A DNA stretch of 64,000 nucleotides from Sagittula stellata E-37 (GCF_039724765.1 NZ_CP155729.1:1612001-1676000); one strand, 5' to 3'; positions 51,306 through 61,209 are shown, counted from the stretch's first letter. Notes: generated by a model not told the origin, from the letters alone. A program made the numbers and translations.

Positions 51306-51477
51306 GGGTGCTCGCGGTCACGCTTCGGGTTTGCGGTCATGTAGGGGAATGGGGCGGCATACGCAAGCCGATGACGGGCGGCGCCGGGTCGCGGGGGCGG
51401 GAGGTCGGGTCGGTGCGGCTCTGTTCGGCCTCTGGCCGAAAGCGCCCGCCCGCCGACCCGCACGTGTTGCGCCGGGT

Positions 51478-51873
51478 CTATTCCTCTACGTCGTCGGTAT
51501 CGATCTGGCCGGAGAGGGCGCGGCGGATGATCGACCAGCTCAGGCCGATGCCCAGAACCACCGAGAGCGCCACAAGCGCGATCCACGTGGCAAACCCGGG
51601 ATCCGAGAGGTCGATCAGCCCGAAGTCCCACAGAACCCAGAGCGCCGCGCCCACGATCGCCAGCACGAGGATCATGCCGAACGCGCCGATGGAACGCAGC
51701 GTGGCGCGCAGGTAGATGACGTAGCCGACGAAAAGCAGGAGGCCCAGCAACACGGTCAGGGGCAATTGCGTCTCGTAATTGGCGAGCGCCCACCGGGTGT
51801 AGTTCCACGGTGTCGGGTTGTAGGTGGCGGCCAGCAGCAGGAAGGCAAAGAGCCAGCGGGCGAAGAAGGACAT
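51478..51873 (-). CDS. DUF6524-like membrane protein
   Basis: 131 residues from ATG 51873, with GGAG about six bases upstream. Four hydrophobic segments: [59 protein letters not shown] and [19 protein letters not shown]. The [12 protein letters not shown] motif after helix 1 is the family hallmark. Function unknown. It is divergent from purA and 172 bases upstream of secG. Confidence 0.82.
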   Translation of the reverse strand: MSFFARWLFAFLLLAATYNPTPWNYTRWALANYETQLPLTVLLGLLLFVGYVIYLRATLRSIGAFGMILVLAIVGAALWVLWDFGLIDLSDPGFATWIALVALSVVLGIGLSWSIIRRALSGQIDTDDVEE

Positions 51874-52037
51874 GGGCGTCTCCGTCTGGTTTGGTCCTAG
51901 GTGGCCCGTGCGGCGGCGGCTGTCCAGTCCCCGATGCGCGGCGCGCGGCGCGGGATGCCGCACATTTTGCGGTTTCGCGCCCGTGGCACCGACGCTATAC
52001 GTGCGCGGGTTTGAAAACACCGGAGGGACTCGGGGAT

Positions 52038-53333
52038 ATGGCAAACGTGGTTGTCGTGGGCGCCCAGTGGGGCGACGAGGGCAAAGGCAAGATCGTGGAC
52101 TGGTTGTCCGAGCGCGCCGACGTGATCTGCCGTTTCCAGGGGGGCCACAACGCGGGCCATACGCTGGTGATCGACGGCAAGGTCTACAAGCTGAACGCGC
52201 TGCCGTCCGGCGTGGTTCGCGGCGGCAAGCTGTCGGTGATCGGCAATGGTGTGGTGCTGGACCCGTGGCACCTTGTGAAAGAGATCGCCACGATCCGCGA
52301 ACAGGGTGTCGAGATCACGCCCGAAACTCTGATGATCGCCGAGAACACTCCGCTGATCCTGCCGATCCACGGCGAACTGGACCGGGCGCGCGAAGAGGCG
52401 GCCTCGAAAGGGACGAAGATCGGCACCACCGGGCGCGGCATCGGCCCTGCCTACGAGGACAAGGTGGGGCGCCGGTCTGTGCGCGTGGCGGACCTGGCCG
52501 ACGAGACGACGCTGGTCACGCGGGTCGATCGGGCGTTGCAGCACCACGATCCGCTGCGCAAGGGACTTGGCATCGCGCCGGTGGACCGCGAGGCGCTGAT
52601 TGCGGCACTGAAGGAGATCGCGGCGCAGATCCTGCCCTACGCGGCCCCGGTTTGGAAGGTGCTGAACGAAAAACGTCGTTCCGGGTCGCGTATCCTGTTC
52701 GAGGGGGCACAGGGCGCATTGCTGGACATCGACTTTGGCACCTATCCTTTTGTCACCTCGTCGAACGTGATCGCCGGGCAGGCGGCCACGGGCACCGGCA
52801 TCGGCCCGGGTGCCATCGACTACGTGCTCGGCATCGTGAAGGCCTACACGACCCGCGTCGGCGAAGGTCCTTTCCCGACCGAACTGGACGACGACGACGG
52901 CCAGCGCCTGGGTGAGCGCGGTCACGAGTTCGGCACGGTGACGGGCCGCAAGCGGCGCTGTGGCTGGTTCGACGCGGCTCTGGTGCGCCAGACCTGCGCG
53001 ACGAGCGGCGTGAACGGCATCTCTCTGACCAAGCTGGATGTGCTCGACGGGTTCGAGACCCTGAAGATCTGCGTGGGCTACGACCTGGACGGCAAGCGGC
53101 TGGATTACCTGCCCTTCGCCTCGGAAGAGCAGGCGCGCTGCGTGCCGGTCTACGAGGAGATGGAGGGCTGGTCGGAATCGACGGAAGGCGCGCGATCCTG
53201 GGCGGACCTGCCGGGCGCCGCGGTCAAATATGTGCGCCGGGTCGAGGAGCTGATCGGCTGCCCGGTGGCGCTGCTGTCGACGTCGCCGGAGCGGGACGAC
53301 ACGATCCTCGTGACCGATCCGTTCGCGGACTGA
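52038..53333 (+). CDS. purA: Adenylosuccinate synthetase
   Basis: 431 residues, standard PurA length. P-loop-like [21 protein letters not shown], then [55 protein letters not shown] and [17 protein letters not shown] 52038 follows GGAGGG. It forms adenylosuccinate from IMP and aspartate with GTP. It is followed at four bases by the DUF2842 gene. Confidence 0.98.
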   Translation: MANVVVVGAQWGDEGKGKIVDWLSERADVICRFQGGHNAGHTLVIDGKVYKLNALPSGVVRGGKLSVIGNGVVLDPWHLVKEIATIREQGVEITPETLMIAENTPLILPIHGELDRAREEAASKGTKIGTTGRGIGPAYEDKVGRRSVRVADLADETTLVTRVDRALQHHDPLRKGLGIAPVDREALIAALKEIAAQILPYAAPVWKVLNEKRRSGSRILFEGAQGALLDIDFGTYPFVTSSNVIAGQAATGTGIGPGAIDYVLGIVKAYTTRVGEGPFPTELDDDDGQRLGERGHEFGTVTGRKRRCGWFDAALVRQTCATSGVNGISLTKLDVLDGFETLKICVGYDLDGKRLDYLPFASEEQARCVPVYEEMEGWSESTEGARSWADLPGAAVKYVRRVEELIGCPVALLSTSPERDDTILVTDPFAD

Positions 53334-53337
53334 GCGG

Positions 53338-53568
53338 ATGGCCCTGTCCTACAAAGCGCGGCGGCGGTGGTCGCTGGTGATCCTGGTGATCGGAATGCCG
53401 CTTTACGTGGTGGCGGCGGTGACGCTGGTGAACTGGCTCGACCGACCGGCGATCTGGCTGGAGTTTCTCGTATACGTCGTGTTGGGCGTGCTTTGGGCGG
53501 TGCCCTTCCGCTTCGTCTTTCGGGGCGTCGGGCAGGCCGACCCGGACGCGCCGCGCGACGAGGAGTGA
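53338..53568 (+). CDS. DUF2842 small membrane protein
   Basis: 76 residues with two helices: WSLVILVIGMPLYVVAAVTLVNWL and LEFLVYVVLGVLWAVPFRFVF. An acidic tail follows (QADPDAPRDEE). It starts four bases after the purA stop, so it is co-transcribed and probably translationally coupled. The family is conserved in alphaproteobacteria with no known function. Confidence 0.85.
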   Translation: MALSYKARRRWSLVILVIGMPLYVVAAVTLVNWLDRPAIWLEFLVYVVLGVLWAVPFRFVFRGVGQADPDAPRDEE

Positions 53569-53662
53569 CGCCGGGCGGGCGCTGTTTGCCTGACGGCAAA
53601 GGCGCCCCGCCCACCGTCCCGCGAGGGTCCGCTTCGGGATCCGTCCATACCGCGAAGAAACG

Positions 53663-53699
53663 AAAACGCCCCGTCCGGTCCGACCGGCGGGGCGTCTTT
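53663..53699. terminator. Bidirectional terminator between purA-DUF2842 and the 874-residue protein gene
   Basis: Eight-bp stem ACGCCCCG / CGGGGCGT with inner CCGG pairing. It is followed by CTTTG on the plus strand and TTTT on the minus strand, where it lies 29 bases past the stop at 53728. Confidence 0.8.
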
Positions 53700-53727
53700 G
53701 TATTCCGGTGCCTCGGGATCGCGCGGA

Positions 53728-56352
53728 TTACCCTGCGGCGCGGTCGGGCTTGAAGCTGATCCGTTCGGACGCGGTGAACCGGCCGCCGGCGGTCTTCTTG
53801 ATCTTCCCTTCCCGCAGGAGCTGCCCGAAGCTGCGCAGCCGGTCTTCGCGGCTGGATTCGCTGGCTTCGGCCATGCGCACCGTCGACATGAGCTGCGGGC
53901 GCGAGAACTGGTCGCGTCCTTCGACGTAGGCCATGTAGGCTGCCGCCGCTTCGAGGAGTTCAGGCAAGTCGGATGCGCCGACCTTTTCCGCGTAGGCGAC
54001 AAATCCGTCCGCGGAGGCGGCGTCCTCTGCCATGTCATCCTGAGGCGGGAGGTCGGCGACACGGCGGACGCGGCGCGGCCGGACCGGCACGGTGCGGGGC
54101 AGCTCGGCGGGTGCGTGCGTGGTCCCGTCGGTGCGGTCCTCGACCCGCTGCTCGGCCACAAGCTTCAGCGGTGCGGGGCGCGTGACCGGGGCCACCTCGG
54201 CAGGGCGTTCGGTGCGTGGGGCGGCGGCCTGCGGGCGGCGCGGGCGCACCACGTTGGCCAGATCCTCGCGGTAGGGTTCCTGTTCCTCGGCAGCGTCGGC
54301 GCGGCGCCCGAGAAGGCGGTCGGCCTTGGTCGCGGCGACGGCGGCGCGCAGGTGCGCGATCGCCGTGCGGCGGCGGCTGCCCTCGGGCTCTTTCATCTCC
54401 GTGTCGGTCTGGTCCATCAGGCGCAGGGTGTCGTCGTCCTCGACCTCGCGCTCTGTCAGCAGGGCGCGTGCGGGGCTTGCCATCTTGACCGTCTTGCGGG
54501 CCGTGTCGCGGATCAGCGCCGAGACGGAATCTTCGTCCGCGTCGCCATCGTCCAGCGCATCGGGTGTGGAGACCGGGTTGTCGAGGCGCAGCGGCGCGGT
54601 GGCGCGGGGCTGGTCGTCGTCCTCCTCATCGTCCATGGCGTCGTCATCGTCGAGGTAGGTTTCGTCGTCCTCCTCCGCGTAGGCGGCGTCTTCGGTCGCA
54701 ACCGAGGTGCCATAGGGGGCGTCCCATGTGCCGTCTTCGTCCTCGACCGGCGCGGCGGCCGCCAAGGGTGCACTGTCGTCCTTGTCGTCCCAGTTGTCGA
54801 ATTCGCCGGCCAGCTCGGCCTTCACCGCTGCCAGTTCGCGGGCCAGTTCGTCCTCTTCCTCGGGTGTGAGGGTGCTGAGGTCAGCCATCGGGACGGCGGC
54901 GGGGGCGACGACGGCGCTGTCGTCCTCGTCCTGGACCTCCTCGAACTGGCCAGCTTCGACCGCGCGAAGGAAATCGGCGCGCTTGACCTTCACCACGCGG
55001 GCGCGGGGCTGGGGGGTAGGCGAGGCGTCGGGGGCGTCGGTCATGTCCTCGGCGAAGACGTTGTCGACGTCCGGGTTCAGGTAGGGCGCGTCGCGTGCGA
55101 TATCGTCCTCGGCCTCGTCAGCGGCGAAATCGGTGTCGTGGCGTTCCGTGTCGTCCGCTTCGTCGTAGGGCGCGTCTTCTTCTGTAGAGACGGCCGCGTC
55201 CTCGTGGGTATCGTCTTCGAGTCCGGCGAGAGTGGCGGCGATGGAGGCATCGGCTACAAGCGTTTCGTCGTCGTCCTCTTCAGTTTCGCCCAGCAAGCTG
55301 GCGATGCTGTCGGCAAAGGCGCTGTCGTCCATCGGTTCGGAGACCGGAGCGCCGGACATGTCGTCGCTCAGAGACTTGTCCGAAAAGACGGAGCTGTCGC
55401 GGCTGTCGCTTTCCAGTTCGCCGAGAAGCGCGGAGAGGGCGTCGTCGTCGGTGTCGTCGCCGAAGTCCTCGTCTGTCTCTGCCTCCGCGTGCGCGGGTTG
55501 CGACAGGTCGTCCGGCCGGGCGGTCGTCAGGTCATCCGTCGTGTCGACGGTGGCTGTCTCGTCGACGTGAGCGGTGTCGTCCCCGGCGATGGCCGGCACG
55601 TCGTCTGCCGCGTCTGCGGTGTCCGGCGTCTCTTCGGCCTCAAGCTGGTCTTCCAGTTCGACGTCGGAGACAAACGCGGGTTCGTCTTCGAAACCGGTGA
55701 CGGATTCGGCCGCATCGGTGGTTTCTTCGTCCGGCGTTTCCTGCGCGGCTGCTGCGGAGCGGGCTGCCCCGGCGGCGGCGGTGCTGGCCACGACGGCGCG
55801 GATGCGGTCGAGCTTCGCCGCAACGCTTGCAGAGGTGGAGGTCCGCGGAGCAGGCGCGGAGACCTCCGGGGCGGGCGAGCCCGCCGTGTCGTCCATGATC
55901 CCGGATGCAGCACCGGTCATGTCTGTTTCGTCCAGGTCGACCGTGCGTTCGGTCAGGACAGCGGTCGCCTCGATGGTGTCGTCATCAGGCAGCAGGCCCG
56001 CGCTGTCGCGGTCGTCGTCGAAGGTTTCGGGGGCGGTTTCCGGCTGGCGTGCCATCGCGCGGGCCGGACCGGCGGCAAGGGCCGCGGCAAGGGCGCCGGA
56101 CGAGGCGGCCGCGGCGGAGCCGAGTGTCAGCGTCCCCTCACGACCTTCGGCGGCGAGGCGTTCGCGCATCATTTCGGTCGCAAGTTCCGCATCGAATTGT
56201 GGCGGTTCCGCCCCGAAGAAGCGATCGGCGTTGACGACACCGCGAAAGAAATGTGTCGTGTCCTTCACCACGGCGAGCGGATCGTCGAAACCTTCAGCCG
56301 TACAGGAGAAGGTGCCGTACGAAACGGTAAGGATTTTGCTCGAACTCACCAT
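53728..56352 (-). CDS. Large acidic protein of unknown function
   Basis: 874 residues in three parts. An ordered N-terminal module, about 1-75: SSSKILTVSYGTFSCTAEGFDDPL, then HFFRGVVNADRFFGAEPPQFDAEL. A low-complexity middle of about 700 residues is dominated by Asp, Glu, Ala, Thr and Ser and is probably disordered. A helical C-terminal module, about 795-874, has PELLEAAAAYMAYVEGRDQFSR and REDRLRSFGQLLREGKIKKTAGGRF. Similar N-terminal modules occur in other Rhodobacterales proteins of unknown role. No signal peptide or membrane segment. A scaffold or hub protein is one idea; nothing in the neighbours explains it. The opposite-strand open frame here is a shadow. Confidence 0.85.
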   Translation of the reverse strand: MVSSSKILTVSYGTFSCTAEGFDDPLAVVKDTTHFFRGVVNADRFFGAEPPQFDAELATEMMRERLAAEGREGTLTLGSAAAASSGALAAALAAGPARAMARQPETAPETFDDDRDSAGLLPDDDTIEATAVLTERTVDLDETDMTGAASGIMDDTAGSPAPEVSAPAPRTSTSASVAAKLDRIRAVVASTAAAGAARSAAAAQETPDEETTDAAESVTGFEDEPAFVSDVELEDQLEAEETPDTADAADDVPAIAGDDTAHVDETATVDTTDDLTTARPDDLSQPAHAEAETDEDFGDDTDDDALSALLGELESDSRDSSVFSDKSLSDDMSGAPVSEPMDDSAFADSIASLLGETEEDDDETLVADASIAATLAGLEDDTHEDAAVSTEEDAPYDEADDTERHDTDFAADEAEDDIARDAPYLNPDVDNVFAEDMTDAPDASPTPQPRARVVKVKRADFLRAVEAGQFEEVQDEDDSAVVAPAAVPMADLSTLTPEEEDELARELAAVKAELAGEFDNWDDKDDSAPLAAAAPVEDEDGTWDAPYGTSVATEDAAYAEEDDETYLDDDDAMDDEEDDDQPRATAPLRLDNPVSTPDALDDGDADEDSVSALIRDTARKTVKMASPARALLTEREVEDDDTLRLMDQTDTEMKEPEGSRRRTAIAHLRAAVAATKADRLLGRRADAAEEQEPYREDLANVVRPRRPQAAAPRTERPAEVAPVTRPAPLKLVAEQRVEDRTDGTTHAPAELPRTVPVRPRRVRRVADLPPQDDMAEDAASADGFVAYAEKVGASDLPELLEAAAAYMAYVEGRDQFSRPQLMSTVRMAEASESSREDRLRSFGQLLREGKIKKTAGGRFTASERISFKPDRAAG

Positions 56353-56490
56353 GTGCTGCTCACTTTCATTCGGTATACAACAGAGCGTTTACCACGATCA
56401 CCCGGGCCAAAGCTGACCGAATCTATGCCGTTAAGGGTATCATTTCGTGACCAGATTGTGATCTGTTTCCCAGAAGGCCATTAAGCGGAC

Positions 56491-57174
56491 ATGAAGACTA
56501 AAATTGTTCAGAGTTCGGGACCAGTCGTGCTGGTCGGCGGTGGAGAGTGCCGCGATGACGCTCTGACTGTTGCGCTTGCCAGCAACAGTCCGGTTGTTGC
56601 GGCGGATGGGGGGGCCGCTCAAGTCCTGCGCCTCGGCCATATGCCGGAGGCGGTCTTTGGCGACATGGACTCGCTGTCCGGAGATATCCAGGCGCGATTG
56701 GCGCCGGGTGTGCTGCGGCCGGTCCCCGAGCAGGACAGCACCGACTTCGACAAATGCCTGCGCCACATCGAGGCGCCGCTGGTGTTGGGCTACGGGTTTC
56801 TGGGCGCGCGGCTGGACCATCAGCTTGCGGCCATGAACGTGCTGGTACGGCGTCCGGACCGGCGCTGCGTGCTGATCGGGCCGGAGGACGTGGTCTGCCT
56901 CTGCCCGCCGGAACTGACGCTGGACCTCGGTCCGGGGGAGCGCGTGTCGCTGTTCCCGCTGGCCGAGGCCCGGGGACAGTCGGAGGGGCTGCGCTGGCCG
57001 CTGGACGGTCTGCGCTTCTTCCCGGGAGACGCCATCGGCACGTCGAACGAAGCGACAGGCCCGGTGCGTCTGACCTTCGGGACGCCGTCGATGCTGATCA
57101 TCCTGTCGGTGGCGCACCTGAATGCACTGGTTTCGGGGCTGGAGCACGCGCCGCGGTGGCCCGCTCGCGCATGA
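56491..57174 (+). CDS. Thiamine pyrophosphokinase
   Basis: 227 residues. TPK motifs: VVLVGGGECRDDAL, VVAADGGAAQVLRLG, AVFGDMDSLSGDI, PEQDSTDFDKCLRHI and LGARLDHQLAAMNVL. The Asp-rich motifs bind Mg-ATP. It converts thiamine to thiamine diphosphate in one step. The 3' end overlaps the convergent DMT transporter gene by 77 bases. There is no TPP riboswitch that I can see in the 138-base upstream gap. Confidence 0.93.
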   Translation: MKTKIVQSSGPVVLVGGGECRDDALTVALASNSPVVAADGGAAQVLRLGHMPEAVFGDMDSLSGDIQARLAPGVLRPVPEQDSTDFDKCLRHIEAPLVLGYGFLGARLDHQLAAMNVLVRRPDRRCVLIGPEDVVCLCPPELTLDLGPGERVSLFPLAEARGQSEGLRWPLDGLRFFPGDAIGTSNEATGPVRLTFGTPSMLIILSVAHLNALVSGLEHAPRWPARA

Positions 57175-58033
57175 CGATGTAGAGGCCCGAACCGATGGTG
57201 ACCGCGACGCCCAGCGTGGCCAGCGGCCCGAGCAGGTCGCCCCAGATCAGGTAGCCCACGAAGGTGGCGAAGGGGATTTCCAGGTATTGCATCGGCGCAA
57301 GCGTGCTGGCCGGGGCGTATTTCAGCGCCCAGGACATGGTCAGGTGCGCGGTGCTGCCGACGAGACCCATAAGAGCGATCAGCCCCCAGAGTTGCGGCGT
57401 CGGTTCGACCCAGCCGGTGTGGGTCATGGTCTCGGGGGTGAGCGCCATGACCGGTATCAGGATGGCCAGAGCGATGGGGGCCGCCGCCGCCTGCTGGGCG
57501 ATGGGGTCGAGGCGGCTGCCCAGCTTGCGGCTGAGCAGCATGTAGATCGAGAAGACCAACGCCACGCTCAGCGGAATCAGCGCGGGCGCGCCGACGTCGG
57601 CGAAAGCGGGTTGCAGGACGAGGAGCGTGCCTCCGAATCCGACGGCGCAGGCGGCCAGCCGGTGCGGGCCCACGGTTTCGCCAAGGAACAGGTGACCCAG
57701 CAGAAGGGCGATGAACGGCATCACGTAGGCGATGGCGATGGCGTCGGCGAGCGGCAGGTAAAGCAGCGACGTCACCACCAAGGCAATGCCCGCGATGTGC
57801 ATCAACGTGCGCAGGAAGAGCAGCCCGAAGGTGCCCGCGCTCATCCGCCACGACCTGCGCAGGACAAGCGACAGGGGCACCAGCACGATGGCCTGCGCGA
57901 CGAAGCGCAGGGTGGTGATCTGGCCGACCGAAAGATGAGGGCCGAGGAGCTTGGCAAGCGCATCGCCGAACGGGGCGAGAAAACAGAAAGCGAGCATCAG
58001 ACCGATGCCGAGAAGGGGACGATCACTGGACAT
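57098..58033 (-). CDS. DMT superfamily (EamA) transporter, copy 1
   Basis: 311 residues with ten predicted helices in two EamA repeats: LMLAFCFLAPFGDALAKLLG opens the first, VALVFSIYMLLSRKLGSRL joins the two, and TLAPMQYLEIPFATFVGYLIWGD ends the second. Such proteins export amino acids, nucleobases or other metabolites across the inner membrane. The stop lies inside the convergent thiamine pyrophosphokinase gene. A paralogue is encoded next upstream. Confidence 0.9.
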   Translation of the reverse strand: MSSDRPLLGIGLMLAFCFLAPFGDALAKLLGPHLSVGQITTLRFVAQAIVLVPLSLVLRRSWRMSAGTFGLLFLRTLMHIAGIALVVTSLLYLPLADAIAIAYVMPFIALLLGHLFLGETVGPHRLAACAVGFGGTLLVLQPAFADVGAPALIPLSVALVFSIYMLLSRKLGSRLDPIAQQAAAAPIALAILIPVMALTPETMTHTGWVEPTPQLWGLIALMGLVGSTAHLTMSWALKYAPASTLAPMQYLEIPFATFVGYLIWGDLLGPLATLGVAVTIGSGLYIVMRERATAARAPAPKPVHSGAPPTG

Positions 58034-58238
58034 GGGGCGACCCTATGGGGCGGCGCCGACCGGGTCCAGACGGATGGCGCTCAAAAACCGCGGGCGGTCC
58101 GAAGGCGGGACTGGCGGGCGGGCCGGGTTTCACCCGGACGCTCGCGCTGCGCGCATCGCCCCACCCGCCATCCCGCAGGCCGCGCCTCGGGTGTCTGCGT
58201 CAGGGGCGTCCGGGTCACAGGGGCAGGTCCGGGGCGGG

Positions 58239-59159
58239 TCAGGGGGGCGGCGGCGGCGCGCGGTCGGGGATGTCCGACAGGCGGCTTTCACGTGCGATGT
58301 TGTAGAGGCCAGACGCGATGATGATCGCGATGCCGAGGAAGGTCAGCGGGGTCGGCAGGTCTCCGAAGATCAGGAACCCGACGATGGTCGCGCCGATGAT
58401 CTCGAAGTACTGCAGCGACGCGACGGTCCCCGCCGGGATCAGCCGCAGCGCGAAGGTCAGGAACACGTGCGAGATCGTGGCGACGGTCCCGACGGCGATG
58501 AGGGTCATCCAGGCGAAGGGGCTGGGCCAGACCGGGTCGACATATGTCAGGCCGGTGCCGTCGAGCAACAGCATTGGCGGGACGGTCAGCACGCTGGCGG
58601 CCAGCGCGGTGTGTGCCTGCAGCACCAGCGGATGCGCCCTTTGCGACATGGACCGTGTCATCAGAATGTAGATCGCGAACATCAGCGCGGTGGCGAGCGG
58701 CAGCAGCGCCACGGCACCCAGGTCGGCAAAGCTGGGCCGGATCACCAGGAGCGCGCCGCCGAATCCCACGAGGCTGGCGAGGCTGCGGCGCCAGCCGATC
58801 GGCTCTTTCAGGAAGACCGCGCCCAGGAGCGTCACGATGAAGGGCGAGACGAAGAAGATCGCGATGGCGTCGGCCACCGGCATGAAGCGCAGGGCGGTGA
58901 AGAAACAGTAGGTGGCCAGTGTCAGCGTGGCGGCGCGGGCCAGGTGGAAGAGGCCGTCACGGACCGTGGTGCGGGATGGCAGCGACAGCGCCATCACCAG
59001 CGGGTAGAGCAGCAGCACCTGCACACCGAAGCGGAAGGCGAGGATCTGGGTGACTGGAACCTCCGGCGGGGTGGCCTTGGCCGAGGCGTCCATGACCGGC
59101 GCCAGCGCACAGAAGACCAGCATGAAGAAGATGCCGAGCGTGGTGTTCCTGCGGTCCAT
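58239..59159 (-). CDS. DMT superfamily (EamA) transporter, copy 2
   Basis: 306 residues from ATG 59159 (MDRRNTTLGIFFMLVFCALAPVMDASAK), with AGGA upstream. Same two-repeat layout as copy 1, including PVADAIAIFFVSPFIVTLLGAVFLKEPIGWRR and ASLQYFEIIGATIVGFLIFGDLP. The two neighbours are clear paralogues from an old tandem duplication. The tail is proline-rich (PDRAPPPPP). Substrate unknown. Confidence 0.9.
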   Translation of the reverse strand: MDRRNTTLGIFFMLVFCALAPVMDASAKATPPEVPVTQILAFRFGVQVLLLYPLVMALSLPSRTTVRDGLFHLARAATLTLATYCFFTALRFMPVADAIAIFFVSPFIVTLLGAVFLKEPIGWRRSLASLVGFGGALLVIRPSFADLGAVALLPLATALMFAIYILMTRSMSQRAHPLVLQAHTALAASVLTVPPMLLLDGTGLTYVDPVWPSPFAWMTLIAVGTVATISHVFLTFALRLIPAGTVASLQYFEIIGATIVGFLIFGDLPTPLTFLGIAIIIASGLYNIARESRLSDIPDRAPPPPP

Positions 59160-59236
59160 GGTCGTCCTGTCTTTCGTCGTGTCGGGCGCGCATCGCCCGG
59201 ATGGGCCATGCGCCTTGCCCCCGTGTTGTGACCGGT

Positions 59237-60172
59237 TCAGGGCAGAAGTGCCAGCCAGACGGCGGCGGTCAGCACCGAAAGCAGCGTGGCGAACAGCACG
59301 CCGGAGGCCGCGACGCGGCGGGCGCGGCCGTACATGTTGGCGAAGACGTAGGTGTTGATGCCGGGCGCCATGGCCGCGGTCAGCACGGCGGACCGGAAAG
59401 CGCCATTGGAGAGGCCGGTCAGCGTTCCCATCGTCCAGGTGATCGCCGGGTGCAGGATCAGGGAGACCGCGCAAATCATCGCGATCACCCGAAAGTCGCC
59501 CTGGGGCCGGTAGCGGAACATCACGCCGCCCATGCCGAACAGCGCGGCGGGCAGCGCCGAGCGGACCATCATGTCGAGTGCATCGGTGATGACCGCGGGC
59601 AACTGCACGCTCGCCAGGTTGGCGAAGAGGCCGAGCAGGATGCCGATGACCAGCGCGTTGCGGAACATCGCACGCACGACCATGGCGGGCAGCTTCGAGT
59701 TGGGTGTGCCTGCGCCACGAGCCCGGACGATCTCCATCGCGGTGATGCCGATGCCGTAGCAGATCGGCGAGTGCAGGGCGATGATCAGGTAGTTGGCGGC
59801 CAGCGCGTCCGTGCCGAAGGCGCGCTCGGTGATTGGCAGGCCGAGCATGACGGAGTTGGCGAAGAGGCAGCAGAACCCGATGGCCACGCAGTCTTCCCAG
59901 TCGCGGTGGAAGACGAGGCGCGCGCCCAGCAGGCCGACGGTGAAGCAGGTCACCGAGCCGGTGTAGAAGGAGAGGAGGATGAAGGGGTCGATCTCGGGGC
60001 CGAGGTCCAGCGTCCAGAGCGCGCGGAAGAGCAGGCAGGGGATGGCGTAATGCTGGGTGTACTTCATCAGCCCGTCGACGGCGGTGTCGCCGAACCCGCC
60101 TTTCCACGCGGCGAGGTAGCCCGCGCCGATGACGAGGAAGACGGGCAGGATGACGCTGAGAAGCGCGAACAT
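59237..60172 (-). CDS. AEC family transporter (auxin efflux carrier-like)
   Basis: 311 residues from ATG 60172 (MFALLSVILPVFLVIGAGYLAA), the usual AEC start; an upstream ATG at 60226 would add 18 atypical residues. About ten helices in two halves, each with a crossover near a conserved Asn/Pro (FANSVMLGLPITERAFG in the first, TAAMAPGINTYVFANMYG in the second). AEC carriers move organic acids such as malonate or auxin-like compounds. It may share a transcript with the two DMT transporter genes downstream. Confidence 0.9.
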   Translation of the reverse strand: MFALLSVILPVFLVIGAGYLAAWKGGFGDTAVDGLMKYTQHYAIPCLLFRALWTLDLGPEIDPFILLSFYTGSVTCFTVGLLGARLVFHRDWEDCVAIGFCCLFANSVMLGLPITERAFGTDALAANYLIIALHSPICYGIGITAMEIVRARGAGTPNSKLPAMVVRAMFRNALVIGILLGLFANLASVQLPAVITDALDMMVRSALPAALFGMGGVMFRYRPQGDFRVIAMICAVSLILHPAITWTMGTLTGLSNGAFRSAVLTAAMAPGINTYVFANMYGRARRVAASGVLFATLLSVLTAAVWLALLP

Positions 60173-60322
60173 GGTCAGGTCGATCCGGTTGTCATGCGGC
60201 TGTGCCCGCGCGTCGGCCAGGGACATGCGGTTGTGCCGGGCGGGTTTGCGCCGCGCTGCGCGCGTCGCGGTGGCGCGCCGGTGCGGCCGGGCGCCCGGTT
60301 CTGGACGCGTGTCCGGACGGCG

Positions 60323-60367
60323 GGGGCTGGTGCCTCCGGCGGAGGTATTTCAGGCCAAGATGAAGGG
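60323..60367 (+). repeat. Dispersed element copy 5
   Basis: A short hairpin CCTCC-GGC-GGAGG (60333-60345) overlaps GGTATTT (60344-60350). After four bases (CAGG) comes CCAAGATGAAGG (60355-60366). It lies in the gap between the AEC carrier and the MBL hydrolase gene. Confidence 0.72.
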
Positions 60368-60408
60368 TATCGTGTCGCGTCGGCGTGGCGGTGCGCCCGG
60401 ACGCCCGG

Positions 60409-61209
60409 TCAGTCCGCATAGCTGATGGTCATGCCGTCGTGCGCCGGTGTGACATGCGCGGGCGTTTCGGCGGCCACGGTGTCGTGGTCGAGGTCGATGT
60501 GCATGTTTGTCAGGACGGCGCGTTTCGGCGCGGCGCGTGCGATCCATTCGAGTGCGAGGTCGAGATGGGCGTGCGTGGGATGCGGCGTGCGGCGCAGGGC
60601 GTCGAGGATCCAGCAGTCGAGGTTTTCGAGATGCGGCCAGACGTCGTCCGGGATGCGGATCACGTCGGGCAGGTAGGCGAGGTTTCCGATGCGGAAGCCG
60701 AGCGCGTCGATGCTGCCGTGGTTGACCCTGAAGGGGGTCAGGGCGATAGCGCCGCCCGCGCCGTCGATGGTGAAGGTGCCGTCTATAGTGTGCAGGTTGA
60801 GGATGGGCGGGTAGGGCGAGCCTTCGGGCTGGATGAAGGCGTAGCCGAAGCGCGCGATCAGGTCGTTCTGGGTGTCGCCGTCGGCCCAGACGTCCAGCCG
60901 CTGGCGGGTGTTGAAGACGATCTGGCGCAGGTCGTCGAGCCCGTGCGTGTGGTCCGCGTGGGCGTGTGTCCATGCCACGGCATCGAGATGACCCACACGG
61001 GCGTCGAGCAGTTGCTCGCGCATGTCGGGGGTGGTGTCGATCAGGACGCGGGTCGTGCCTTCGTCGGTGGTCCGTTCCACCAGCAGCGAACAACGGCGGC
61101 GGCGGTTGCGCGGGTTGGCCGGGTCGCATTCGCCCCAGTGGCCGCCGAGGCGTGGCACGCCCCCGGACGAACCGCAGCCGAGGATGGTGAAGCGCAAGGT
61201 CGCGCTCAT
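60409..61209 (-). CDS. MBL-fold metallo-hydrolase (PhnP/lipoyltransferase-neighbour type)
   Basis: 266 residues. Opens RFTILGCGSSGGVPRLGGHWGECDP; metal motif THAHADHTHGLDDLR (HxHxDH, about 77-91), then NHGSIDALGFRIGNLAYLPDV and a final LTNMHIDLDHD. This matches the PhnP-like phosphodiesterase family often annotated in tandem with TatD. ATG 61209 overlaps the tatD stop (ATGA). The native substrate is probably a cyclic or small phosphodiester, unproven. Confidence 0.92.
   Translation of the reverse strand: MSATLRFTILGCGSSGGVPRLGGHWGECDPANPRNRRRRCSLLVERTTDEGTTRVLIDTTPDMREQLLDARVGHLDAVAWTHAHADHTHGLDDLRQIVFNTRQRLDVWADGDTQNDLIARFGYAFIQPEGSPYPPILNLHTIDGTFTIDGAGGAIALTPFRVNHGSIDALGFRIGNLAYLPDVIRIPDDVWPHLENLDCWILDALRRTPHPTHAHLDLALEWIARAAPKRAVLTNMHIDLDHDTVAAETPAHVTPAHDGMTISYAD

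Noticed and set aside
53698..56484. A 928-residue open frame on the plus strand opposite the acidic protein gene
   Set aside because: It is the complement of a GC-rich Asp/Glu-coded gene; its translation is Val/Gly/Arg/Phe-biased low complexity, with no domain, and the minus-strand gene has ordered conserved ends.
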